A stretch of DNA of 64,000 bases from Thiorhodovibrio frisius (GTDB lineage Bacteria > Pseudomonadota > Gammaproteobacteria > Chromatiales > Chromatiaceae), in contig NZ_CP121471.1 of NCBI RefSeq assembly GCF_033954835.1, positions 1,482,501-1,546,500 on the forward strand. The letters are read 5' to 3'. Every line of letters begins with the position of its first letter. Within the stretch, counting starts at the first letter, position 1. A program made the translations under genes and the position numbers. Below are positions 35,874 to 44,041 of the stretch, one piece after another. The notes under the pieces are model-generated. The model was not told the DNA's origin. It saw nothing but the letters and a program-made list of their open reading frames with translations, and did no database searches.

Positions 35874-36395
35874 TTAACCATCCCCTAGCAACTCAAGCAA
35901 AATTCTCCAGGCCTCCGCTTTCTGTGCCAGCGTGAGACGCGCCATCGCTGGGCTGGTCGATGGCAACTGATGTTGCGGCAAGTCAACCGGCCTGGCGCTA
36001 AGCGCAGGCCCAATGTGGCGGCGAAATTCCCGCGCCGCTGTGCCGCCATTAAACAAAATTGCACCGATGGTCGGCTGTTCACCAAGCAACTCCGCGATGG
36101 GATTCACCACCACGCTAGCGGCATCAATGGCTGTATCCGCGCTGCCCTCGCGTGCACAGCGGGCAATTACATCCCAGAGCGCTACCTCGCGTTCAGCCAA
36201 AGCCGTGCAGCGCTCAGGGTAGGGCAGGTCCGCCGGCCAGCCAAATAGTTGCGCCATAATCGGCCAGAAGGCATTGCGCGGATGACCATAGTATTGCCGC
36301 TGTGCAAGGGATGCCGCGCTCGGCATCGAGCCTAGCACCAGAACTCGCGGCGCAGGCCCAAGAATGGGCGGAAAACCGGTAAGCTCCCGAGCCAT
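35874..36395 (-). CDS. uracil/hypoxanthine-DNA glycosylase family protein
   Basis: This 173-residue protein has the uracil-DNA-glycosylase superfamily fold seen in the DNA-deoxyinosine glycosylase (Mug-related) group: VLVLGSMPSAASL, then YYGHPRNAFWPIM, and a late AILFNGG and LPSTSPAMA. It probably removes deaminated bases from DNA. The ATG at 36395 has GAGGAG upstream; a TTG at 36425 would overlap dusA and is not preferred. Confidence 0.85.
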   Translation of the reverse strand: MARELTGFPPILGPAPRVLVLGSMPSAASLAQRQYYGHPRNAFWPIMAQLFGWPADLPYPERCTALAEREVALWDVIARCAREGSADTAIDAASVVVNPIAELLGEQPTIGAILFNGGTAAREFRRHIGPALSARPVDLPQHQLPSTSPAMARLTLAQKAEAWRILLELLGDG

Positions 36396-36408
36396 GGCGT
36401 CAAACTCC

Positions 36409-37422
36409 TCAGGCGTTGCTGGCAACCGGTACCAATGCCGCTGCCGTTCGCAGCACCTCTACGCCAGCCCCGGCCCGATGCGCCTGCTCACTTAAGAGCC
36501 GCCGCCAGCGCCGCGCCCCCGGGCAGCCATTGAACAGCCCCAGCAGATGTCGGCTGATACTATTGAGCGGCACGCCTTCGCCGAGGCAGCGCTCGACGTA
36601 AGGATAAAACCGCTCTAGCACCTGATGCCGGCTTGGCAGCGGATGAGCATCGCCAAACAATTCAGAATCCGCCGCCGCCAGCAGCCAGGGGTTCTGATAG
36701 GCCTCGCGGCCGATCATCACGCCATCGAGTCTTTCGCACCAATATTGTGCTTGCTCCAAGGTGGTGATGCCGCCATTGAGCACCAGTGGCAGCCTGGGAA
36801 AATCCGCCCGCAGTTGCAACGCCACATCGTAGCGCAGCGGCGGTACCTCGCGGTTCTCGCGCGGACTCAAGCCCTGCAACCAGGCCTTGCGCGCATGCAG
36901 AACCAGCAGATCGCAGCCAGCGGCAGAAATCCGCGTCACAAAATCGGCCAGTTCTTCGTAACTATCACGGTCATCAATGCCAATGCGCGTCTTCACCGAC
37001 ACGGGTATTGAGACGGCGGCTTTCATGGCGGCGACGCAGTCAGCCACCAACTCGGGCTCGGCCATCAGGCAAGCGCCGAAACGCCCGTTCTGAACCCGAT
37101 CCGACGGACAGCCGACATTCAGATTGATCTCATCATAGCCCCAGTCCGCGCCCATGCGCGCGCAACGGGCCAGCTCTGCCGGGTCCGAACCTCCAAGCTG
37201 CAAGGCCAGCGGGTGCTCGGCCGGATCAAAGCGCAGAAAGCGGCCAGTGTCGCCATGAATCAGCGCCCCGGTAGTAATCATCTCTGAATATAACCAGGTA
37301 TGACGGCTGATCAGACGCGCGAAGAAGCGGAAATGCTTGTCCGTCCAATCCAGCATCGGGGCGACCGAAAGCGCCCTTACCCCGCATTGTTGCGGTATTT
37401 CAGGTTCAGAGTTAGTTTTCAC
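36409..37422 (-). CDS. dusA: tRNA-dihydrouridine synthase A
   Basis: The protein has 337 residues. An FMN TIM-barrel is shown by RALSVAPMLDWTDKHFRFF, the catalytic Cys segment NLNVGCPSDRVQNGRFGACLM, VKTRIGIDD, LVLHARKAWLQGLSPRENR and NGGIT with GVMIGREAYQNPW. It makes dihydrouridine at positions 20/20a of tRNA. It lies 13 bases upstream of the glycosylase gene on the same strand. Confidence 0.95.
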   Translation of the reverse strand: MKTNSEPEIPQQCGVRALSVAPMLDWTDKHFRFFARLISRHTWLYSEMITTGALIHGDTGRFLRFDPAEHPLALQLGGSDPAELARCARMGADWGYDEINLNVGCPSDRVQNGRFGACLMAEPELVADCVAAMKAAVSIPVSVKTRIGIDDRDSYEELADFVTRISAAGCDLLVLHARKAWLQGLSPRENREVPPLRYDVALQLRADFPRLPLVLNGGITTLEQAQYWCERLDGVMIGREAYQNPWLLAAADSELFGDAHPLPSRHQVLERFYPYVERCLGEGVPLNSISRHLLGLFNGCPGARRWRRLLSEQAHRAGAGVEVLRTAAALVPVASNA

Positions 37423-37623
37423 GCCATTTTCCGTGCCGATAAAATCTTAGGTGTTTCATGTTCTAGCTGCGTGCTGCCAAATTGTTTCAGAAGTGCTAGG
37501 TGGCGCATCCCAGTCAATCGGCATGAATCGCCTGGAACAGCAGTGCGAGGAACGCCGGGAAGAAGCCGTTAGCGATGGCCAAGTGGACCGCAAAACTACC
37601 CGCGACCAAAGCGGCGCAGGCAC

Positions 37624-38829
37624 CTAATGCGCCAATCTGCGCTCAATATCGCGAGCGAAATGTAAACTTTGGTTTTTCGGGACGCCTGCCTGATCGCAAA
37701 ATTCTATCCATCGTGTTGCGGCAGCGGCGACTTCGGCGCGAATCGAATCCGCACGGAAAGCAGATAGGCCGAAAGCGCGTCCGAGTGCTGTCAGTGCGGC
37801 TTGCGTCGGGCAATGCCCGGTTGACCCGAAATGCAGAACATGTTCACTGCGGTTTAAGACGTCCGGCAGCAGATCGTAAGCTGGTGTCAGGCACCAGCCA
37901 ACATCAGTATCCTGAAGGGAGAAATTTTTTAGGTGGTCGTCGGTATTGCCGAGTATGGCATTGAGTACAGCCTGGCGATAAAGCATAGGCAAATCGCGTT
38001 CAGGGGCATCCGAAACAGCGCGAATCGAGTCGGCTAAATCGACATACCCAAGTTGGTACCAGCCTCGCGCATCAAGTAGCGTTTGAGCGCTTAGCATGTG
38101 CCTGCGCCCACCATTTGCGCAATCGAAGCGCTCAATGAGCAAGGCTGTATGCCGACCGAAAGTCGCAATGCGAAAATTCGGCACATCCAGGCCGGCTGAT
38201 CGAGCCAGTGCCAGGCTGGCCGCCTCTAGGCGAACAATATCGTAGCTATCGTGGGCGGAGGCCAGTTTGGCCAAGCAGGATCGCCCTTGATCCTCCAGCA
38301 GGAGTTTTGGGCGAGCGCCGCCCGGAGAACTGGCGGCTTGGAATAGGGCGCGCAGATGCAACTCTTCAACGGAAGACGGATCACGTTCATAGCGCTGCGC
38401 CGCTTCGATAAGGTCCTCCGTGCCACACAGAACTGACAATGCCGGTGTTGGTGGCTCATCCCTGCTGCTGTAGACCAGAGCGCCTAGACCATTGGCGCCC
38501 AAGCAATCCAGTAAGTAAGCGGGATGTTGATTACTGCGTGCGAGGTGATGTTGCCGGATCAGCAACGCGCGTCCCCAGCTGTCCGGCAACGAATCTTCAA
38601 AAACACCATGTAGACCAGATTCCGGTGCGGAAGCTGAAAACACATTGGGCGCAAGTGGCAGATGCACAGGATCGAGCGCTCTTGCCTCGGGATGATTGAG
38701 GTAGGCTCTGGCGTAGCGAAACTCCCCCCGCCGGCGCCCTCCGGCGGTTCTATCAGGATCGCTGATCCGGATTTCCCCGACGGGCAACTGGACTCCTGTG
38801 GTAGTGCATCTCCAGACGTTGAGTCTCAT
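37624..38829 (-). CDS. hipA: HipA-family serine/threonine kinase toxin
   Basis: The protein has 401 residues. HipA N-terminal features (FEDSLPDSWGRALLIR) and the kinase core (KLASAHDSYDIVRLEAASLALARSAG, TALLIERFD, then the catalytic GNTDDHLKNFSL and PAYDLLPD) are intact. In known members it phosphorylates a tRNA synthetase and slows growth. It follows hipB with a 4-base overlap. The operon is divergent from a kinase remnant, which suggests acquisition as a module. Confidence 0.88.
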   Translation of the reverse strand: MRLNVWRCTTTGVQLPVGEIRISDPDRTAGGRRRGEFRYARAYLNHPEARALDPVHLPLAPNVFSASAPESGLHGVFEDSLPDSWGRALLIRQHHLARSNQHPAYLLDCLGANGLGALVYSSRDEPPTPALSVLCGTEDLIEAAQRYERDPSSVEELHLRALFQAASSPGGARPKLLLEDQGRSCLAKLASAHDSYDIVRLEAASLALARSAGLDVPNFRIATFGRHTALLIERFDCANGGRRHMLSAQTLLDARGWYQLGYVDLADSIRAVSDAPERDLPMLYRQAVLNAILGNTDDHLKNFSLQDTDVGWCLTPAYDLLPDVLNRSEHVLHFGSTGHCPTQAALTALGRAFGLSAFRADSIRAEVAAAATRWIEFCDQAGVPKNQSLHFARDIERRLAH

Positions 38830-39107
38830 CTTGGTCGCGCGCGCTGTCGCTTCATGTCCGCATCGAATAAGGATTCTAGAAACAATGCGTCGATTTCCCC
38901 GATGTTGCCGTACAGCCGGATTGCCCGCACCCAGAGCCCAACGGGTGCCGACGGGTCACCTTGCTCCAGTTTGCGATAGGTTGGCACCGAAACGCCAATC
39001 CGAGCTGCCGCCCGATACTGGGGCTCGTTCGCCAGTACCCGACGCCGCCTTAAGCGAGCACCAAGCGCGTTGAGCCTCTGATTTTCAGTATCTGTTAAGG
39101 TAAGCAT
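38826..39107 (-). CDS. hipB: HipB-like XRE antitoxin and repressor
   Basis: The protein has 93 residues from the ATG at 39107. A helix-turn-helix of the XRE family is visible (ANEPQYRAAARIGVSVPTYRKLEQG), followed by a short C-terminal helix and a basic tail (MKRQRARPR). A start at 39116 would place its ATG inside a perfect TATAAT box at 39115-39120, so the next ATG is preferred and the mRNA may be leaderless. It is expected to bind HipA and the palindrome just upstream. Confidence 0.85.
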   Translation of the reverse strand: MLTLTDTENQRLNALGARLRRRRVLANEPQYRAAARIGVSVPTYRKLEQGDPSAPVGLWVRAIRLYGNIGEIDALFLESLFDADMKRQRARPR

Positions 39108-39114
39108 CGTTTGC

Positions 39115-39160
39115 ATTATAGCGAATCAAGGTACCAACAGAAAACATGTTTTCTGTTGGT
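39115..39160 (-). promoter_or_regulatory. hipBA promoter and perfect 28-bp operator palindrome
   Basis: The palindrome at 39133-39160 consists of ACCAACAGAAAAC and its exact complement GTTTTCTGTTGGT around AT. On the minus strand a TATAAT box lies at 39115-39120. With a 17-base spacer the -35 region falls inside the palindrome, so a bound HipB dimer would block RNA polymerase. Confidence 0.8.
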
Positions 39161-39165
39161 GGCGC

Positions 39166-39408
39166 TTGCGGAGCAGGCATGGAACTGAGGCCGATCTTTA
39201 CCCAGGGCGGGTGCGGGCGGGCGCCTCCGAGTCCGAGATCGTCATCCTCAAGCAGTGGCCTGGGATACCGGACTATGCACAGGAAAGGGTCTTGGAGCGG
39301 TTTTTCTCCCTGGCGCGCCCGGGTGAGAGCCGCAAGAGCAACGGGCTTGGCTTGAGCTGTGTGCGTGAAGTCGCTGCTTTGCATCAGGGTCGGATCCTGC
39401 TGGACTGA
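39166..39408 (+). pseudogene. C-terminal remnant of a CreC-like sensor histidine kinase
   Basis: The frame encodes the end of a histidine-kinase ATPase domain: GIPDYAQERVLERFFSLARP (F box), then SNGLGLSCVREVAALHQGRI (G2 box). Everything upstream is missing, and its left end abuts the hipBA operator palindrome. It resembles the CreC/two-component family C-terminus. The intact kinase was probably cut by insertion of the hip module or by deletion. Confidence 0.75.
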
Positions 39409-39428
39409 AAGGAGACAAGCGCCACCGG

Positions 39429-39456
39429 CCCGAATGCTGAGGCCTCGGCATTCGGG
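39429..39456. repeat. near-perfect inverted repeat upstream of the moxR gene
   Basis: The arms CCCGAATGC and GCATTCGGG flank TGAGGCCTCG, giving a 28-base palindrome with one mismatched pair. It lies 67 bases before the MoxR start, with no T-run. It could be an operator or an end-of-transcript hairpin for the former kinase gene. Confidence 0.6.
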
Positions 39457-39522
39457 TACCATGACGCGCAAGGACCGGCGCGGCTCTGTGGCGGCAACAC
39501 CATCCATGGGAGCAATCCTGCC

Positions 39523-40485
39523 ATGAGTATCCCCAAACCCGAGCATTCTTCGGCGCCGGCGGACGCCGTTCTGGCACGACTGGAAGACAATCTCGCGCGC
39601 GTCATCCGTGGTCAATCCGAGGCCATTCGGCTGCTGCTGGTCGCGCTGCTGAGCGGCGGGCATGTGCTGCTCGAAGACCTCCCCGGCACTGGAAAAACCA
39701 CGCTGGCCAAGGCACTGGCGCGCTCGCTCAAGGCGGACTTCAATCGGGTTCAGTTCACGCCGGACTTGTTGCCGACGGACATCTTGGGTGTGTCGGTGTT
39801 TGATCCTGGTGCGCGCACCTTCGAGTTTCGCTCCGGTCCTGTTTTTACCCAGATTCTGCTGGCCGATGAGATCAACCGCGCCTCGCCACGCACTCAGTCG
39901 GCGCTGCTCGAGGCGATGGGCGAGGGCCAGGTTAGCATTGAGGGACGTGCGCGGGCGCTTGACGCGCTGTTTTTCGTCATTGCGACCCAGAATCCCATCG
40001 AATTCCACGGCACCTATCCGCTGCCAGAGGCTCAGCTTGATCGCTTTGCGATGCGCTTTCGTCTTGGCTATCTCTCGCCAGAGGTGGAAGCCGCCGTGCT
40101 GAGCGAGCGCCGTCTGGGCGAGCCGCTCGACAGTCTCGAGCCGGTTGCTACACCAGCGGAAATTCTCGCCCTGCGCGCGGCGGCGGCGGAGGTGACGGTC
40201 AGCCCGGCAGTGGCCCGTTACATGGTCGATCTGACCCGCGCGACCCGGAGTGCCGAGGGCGTGACTCTGGGCGCTGGGCTGCGTGCGTCACTCACGCTGA
40301 TGAAATGCGCTCAGGCGCTGGCGTTGCTTGAGGGGCTGGATTTCGTTACGCCTGATCAGGTGCAGCGCCTCGCGGTACCGGTGATTGCGCACCGCCTCGG
40401 GCTCGACAGCCAGGCGCGTTTTGCCGGCCAGAGCGCCGAGGCAGTGGTGCGCGATCTGCTCGAGCATCTGGACCCGCCGCGCTGA
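39523..40485 (+). CDS. MoxR-family AAA+ ATPase
   Basis: The 320-residue AAA+ protein has Walker A (EDLPGTGKTTLAKAL), Walker B (ILLADEINRASPR), sensor 1 (FFVIATQNPIEFHGTYPLPEAQLDRFAM) and the MoxR lid domain. MoxR proteins act as chaperones, often with VWA-domain or DUF58 proteins. The ATG has GGGAG nine bases upstream. It heads a three-gene operon with DUF58 and transglutaminase-like proteins. Confidence 0.93.
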   Translation: MSIPKPEHSSAPADAVLARLEDNLARVIRGQSEAIRLLLVALLSGGHVLLEDLPGTGKTTLAKALARSLKADFNRVQFTPDLLPTDILGVSVFDPGARTFEFRSGPVFTQILLADEINRASPRTQSALLEAMGEGQVSIEGRARALDALFFVIATQNPIEFHGTYPLPEAQLDRFAMRFRLGYLSPEVEAAVLSERRLGEPLDSLEPVATPAEILALRAAAAEVTVSPAVARYMVDLTRATRSAEGVTLGAGLRASLTLMKCAQALALLEGLDFVTPDQVQRLAVPVIAHRLGLDSQARFAGQSAEAVVRDLLEHLDPPR

Positions 40486-40498
40486 GCGCATCGCACCG

Positions 40499-41866
40499 AT
40501 GAGCGGGAGTTTGCTGCGGGCGGCACTCTATCCGGGCCTGCGCCGACTGGAGAGCTGGCAGCGCTATCAGCGCGACGGCTTGACACCGCTGGGGCGTCTG
40601 GTGCTTGCGATGGGTTTTGCCGCAGCAATTTTTGGGTTCGACACGCGGCTCAATCAGCTCTACCAGCTTTTTACGCTGGCGTTGTCGCTGTTGCTTTTCT
40701 CGGGTTTGGCCGCGTTGGTCGATTCCTGGCGACTGCGCGGACGTGTTATCGCCAGCCGGGAATTGCCGCGCACTGCCTGTCTGGGTATGGCGCTCGAGTA
40801 TCGCGTGCGGTTGCAGGTGCTTGGTGGGCGCGGCGCGCGCGGGCTTTTTCTCGCCGAGCGCCTGCCCGATCCGACGCCGACCCGCGCGCAGTTTCGCGAC
40901 CCGCGTGAGGGCGGCGATTTGAGCGATGGTTGGTTCGATCGGATCATGGGGTATCCGAGATGGCAGCGGTTGCGGCGGCATAATCGCGTGGCCAGCCCCG
41001 GCGAGCCGATTGCGATCAGCCCGTTGATGGATGGCGCAGACACCCATGTGCGCCTGCGCCTGGTCCCCCAGCGGCGCGGCTATCTGCGCCTGCGCGGACT
41101 CTGGCTGACGCGGCCCGACCCACTTGGTCTGGTGCGGACGCGGGTGAGCATTCCCTGCGAACAATCCCTGCTGGTGTTGCCCATGCGCTACCCGGCGCCG
41201 CAACTCAGGCTTCCCGGACGGCGCCAGTATCAGCCCGGGGGCTGGACGCTGGCCTCGGCGGTGGGAGACTCCCAGGAGTTTATCGGCTTGCGTGAATATC
41301 GCCCCGGGGATTCGCCGCGCATGATCCACTGGCCGAGCTGGGCGCGCAGCGGCAGCCCGCAGGTGAAGGAGTATCAGGATGAATTCTTCACCCGCCATGC
41401 CTTGGTGCTGGATACCTTTAGCGCAAGCGCCCTGGATGCTGATTTTGAGGCCGCCGTCAGCGTGGCTGCGTCCCTGTGTGATCGCATTGGCGATGCCGAC
41501 AGTCTGCTCGATCTGCTGTTCGTCGGCGCCGAGACCTACTGCGTCACTGGCGGTCGCGGTTTAGGCGGCACTGGGCAGTTTTTGGAAGTGCTTGCCTGTG
41601 CTCAAGCCAGTCCCCATGGGTCGGTCGCGCAGCTCGAGCAGGCACTGCTCAGGCGCATGGGTCAGCTCAGTGCGCTGGTCCTGGTGTTACTTGGCTTCGA
41701 TCAGGCACGACGCAATCTGGTCAGCGCACTCCAAGCTAGCGGGCTGCCGCTGCGGGTTCTGGCGATCTCCACTCAGCCGGCCGAGGCGCTGAACGCCGGC
41801 TGGACGGGGCCGCAGGTGCAGCCCATCCATCGCGGGCGCATCGCTGAGGATTTGGCGCGCATATGA
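40499..41866 (+). CDS. DUF58 protein, membrane-anchored
   Basis: From the ATG at 40499 the protein has 455 residues. Two hydrophobic segments near residues 32-75 lead into a soluble region with the DUF58 signature (SQEFIGLREYRPGDSPRMIHWPSWARSG) and a VWA-like C-terminal part (HALVLDTFSASALDADFEAA). The family works with MoxR ATPases; the precise role is unknown. It overlaps the next gene by 4 bases. Confidence 0.88.
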   Translation: MSGSLLRAALYPGLRRLESWQRYQRDGLTPLGRLVLAMGFAAAIFGFDTRLNQLYQLFTLALSLLLFSGLAALVDSWRLRGRVIASRELPRTACLGMALEYRVRLQVLGGRGARGLFLAERLPDPTPTRAQFRDPREGGDLSDGWFDRIMGYPRWQRLRRHNRVASPGEPIAISPLMDGADTHVRLRLVPQRRGYLRLRGLWLTRPDPLGLVRTRVSIPCEQSLLVLPMRYPAPQLRLPGRRQYQPGGWTLASAVGDSQEFIGLREYRPGDSPRMIHWPSWARSGSPQVKEYQDEFFTRHALVLDTFSASALDADFEAAVSVAASLCDRIGDADSLLDLLFVGAETYCVTGGRGLGGTGQFLEVLACAQASPHGSVAQLEQALLRRMGQLSALVLVLLGFDQARRNLVSALQASGLPLRVLAISTQPAEALNAGWTGPQVQPIHRGRIAEDLARI

Positions 41867-43902
41867 ACCGCGAACCGCCCTTGGTTTTCGTTCTGCCGTT
41901 GCTGCTGTGGAGCTGGCAGACCGGCGCCTGGCTTCCGGGGATGGCCCTCGCGGTCTGGTTCGAGTGGTCGCAACGCGCGACCTGGCGCTGGCAGATCGCG
42001 GACAAGACGCTCGAGCGCCTGGTCGATTTGACCAGTCTGGCGCTGGTTGTCCTGGTGCTCTTTGAATACAGTCGCGCGCCCTTGTCAGCCGGCATTTTTT
42101 CCGCCTTGCGCTGGTCTCCGGTGCTGCTTGCCCCCCTGCTGTCGGCGCAAGTGCTGAGTGCGCGAGATGGCATCAGCTACCGGGCTTTGTTCTTGTCTCA
42201 GCGTCGCAGCCGCTCGCCCGAAGCCGATCAGCTGCTGGACCTCAAACCCGTCTATCTGGTGTCAGCTTTGCTGGCCGCCGGGGTGGGAGCTCAGGCGCAA
42301 ACGCCTTACGGCTATTTGGGTGGGCTACTGCTGCTCTGCCTTTGGGTCTGCGCCTGGCAGCCTCGGCCTGCAGGGCGACGGCAATGGGCGTTGGGCCTTG
42401 CACTGCTCGTCCTGACCGGGGCTTTGGCCTTTGTCGGGCAGCTGGCATTAAGCCAGGCGCAGCAACGCATCGAAGACCTTGCGGTCACCTGGATGAGCGG
42501 GTTGCTCTGGAGTGATCGGGACCCCTACCAGGCGCGCACCGCGCTTGGCGATATCGGCGAGCTGAAGTTGTCTGATCGCGTCCTCTATCGCGTCACCACC
42601 GAGACGCCCCTGACCCAGGCCCTGCTGTTGCGCACTGCGGCCTATGATCGCTACGTCAACACCACCTGGTTCTCGAACGAGCGCGAATTCGTCGCCGTGC
42701 CTCGCGTCGGGGATGGCTGGCAGTGGGCGTCCGGGGCCTTGTCCTCGGTCCCGTCCGCGGCGAGCCGGGGCGGCGGGAGCCTGCGAATCGGCAGCTATCT
42801 GCAACGGCGCGGACACCTCTTGCCCATGCCCATAGGCACTTGGCGCCTGAGCGATCTGCCGGTCGAGAGCCTGGAGCGACAATTGCTCGGCGCGGTCAAG
42901 GCCAGTGACGGGCCGCCGCTGATCCGCTATCGGGCGGACTATTCTGAGGGGGCTGGAGATGATCGACCGCCGCAGGAGAGCGATCTGCGCGTGCCCAAGC
43001 CAGAGCAGTCCGTCTTGCAGGCTCTGGTCGGCGAGCTGGGTTTGAGCGATCAGAACACCGCGACCGCAATTCGCCGGGTGCGGGAGTATTTTGCCACCCA
43101 TTTTCGCTACAGCCTGCAATTGCCGGGATCGACACCCGGTCAGAGCGCAGTTGAGCACTTCTTGACGGAAAGCCAGCGCGGACACTGCGAGTTTTTTGCC
43201 TCTGCCACAGTGCTCCTGCTGCGTCAGGCCGGCGTGCCAGCGCGCTATGCGGTGGGCTATTCGGTGCAGGAGCCAGATGGATCGCCGGGCAAGTATCGCG
43301 TGCGCCGCAGCCACGCCCATGCCTGGGCGCTCTATTGGGATGCTGGGCGTTGGCACAACCTGGACACGACCCCGGCGCTCTGGGCGGAGCTGGAAGCTGA
43401 TGATCGCCCTTTCTGGCAGCCGGTCGCGGATCTGTGGTCGCGGCTGTGGTACCAGTTCAACCTCAGTCGGTTGGAACCTGGGCAGAGCACGCCACCCTGG
43501 CTGTGGGGCGTTCTCGCGCTGCTCTTTGCGCTGCTTGCCTACCGGCTGCGACTTGGTGAGCGCTGGAGAGCTGGCCGCGAGCGGCGCAAAGGAGAAGGCG
43601 CGGCATCGCTAGACAGTCCGCTTGCGCCCATTTCGGAAGTGCTGACCCGCGCCGGCTGGCCGCGCCGCCCGGGTGAGACTGACCGCCAGTGGCTGCTGCG
43701 CTGCCAGCGAACTGGCCGTCGTGCGCATGGAGTGCCGGATGTCGATGTCCTCTTGGCGCTGAATGATCGCGCCCGCTTTCGCCCTGGCGGACTGAACCGA
43801 GAAGAGACCGCCTGCCTTCAGACCGAGGTCGAACAGTGGCTGCGCACCTGGAAAAGCGGTCGACCCGAAAGCGACAGCGAGCGCTCCCCATCCGCGCTTT
43901 GA
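41863..43902 (+). CDS. TgpA-type transglutaminase-like membrane protein (DUF3488)
   Basis: This 679-residue protein has several N-terminal membrane helices (to about residue 200), a periplasmic transglutaminase-core domain and a late membrane helix (about 548-565) before a DUF4129-like tail. The catalytic triad is intact: C442 (RGHCEFFAS), H486 (HAHAWALY) and D501 (NLDTTP). Pseudomonas TgpA is essential for viability there, probably through cell-envelope protein modification. It ends the MoxR-DUF58-TgpA operon. Confidence 0.92.
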   Translation: MNREPPLVFVLPLLLWSWQTGAWLPGMALAVWFEWSQRATWRWQIADKTLERLVDLTSLALVVLVLFEYSRAPLSAGIFSALRWSPVLLAPLLSAQVLSARDGISYRALFLSQRRSRSPEADQLLDLKPVYLVSALLAAGVGAQAQTPYGYLGGLLLLCLWVCAWQPRPAGRRQWALGLALLVLTGALAFVGQLALSQAQQRIEDLAVTWMSGLLWSDRDPYQARTALGDIGELKLSDRVLYRVTTETPLTQALLLRTAAYDRYVNTTWFSNEREFVAVPRVGDGWQWASGALSSVPSAASRGGGSLRIGSYLQRRGHLLPMPIGTWRLSDLPVESLERQLLGAVKASDGPPLIRYRADYSEGAGDDRPPQESDLRVPKPEQSVLQALVGELGLSDQNTATAIRRVREYFATHFRYSLQLPGSTPGQSAVEHFLTESQRGHCEFFASATVLLLRQAGVPARYAVGYSVQEPDGSPGKYRVRRSHAHAWALYWDAGRWHNLDTTPALWAELEADDRPFWQPVADLWSRLWYQFNLSRLEPGQSTPPWLWGVLALLFALLAYRLRLGERWRAGRERRKGEGAASLDSPLAPISEVLTRAGWPRRPGETDRQWLLRCQRTGRRAHGVPDVDVLLALNDRARFRPGGLNREETACLQTEVEQWLRTWKSGRPESDSERSPSAL

Positions 43903-44041
43903 AGTTGGCAGGATGCAACCCGCGACATCGTCAAGCTCAACGCCCACACTGATAAGAATGATCGGTTAACGACGCAAGTAGAATAGGAATGTCGCACATG
44001 GCCTGCGGTTTATCGGGGCGGTCTCGTTCGGTCAGTGTCGG

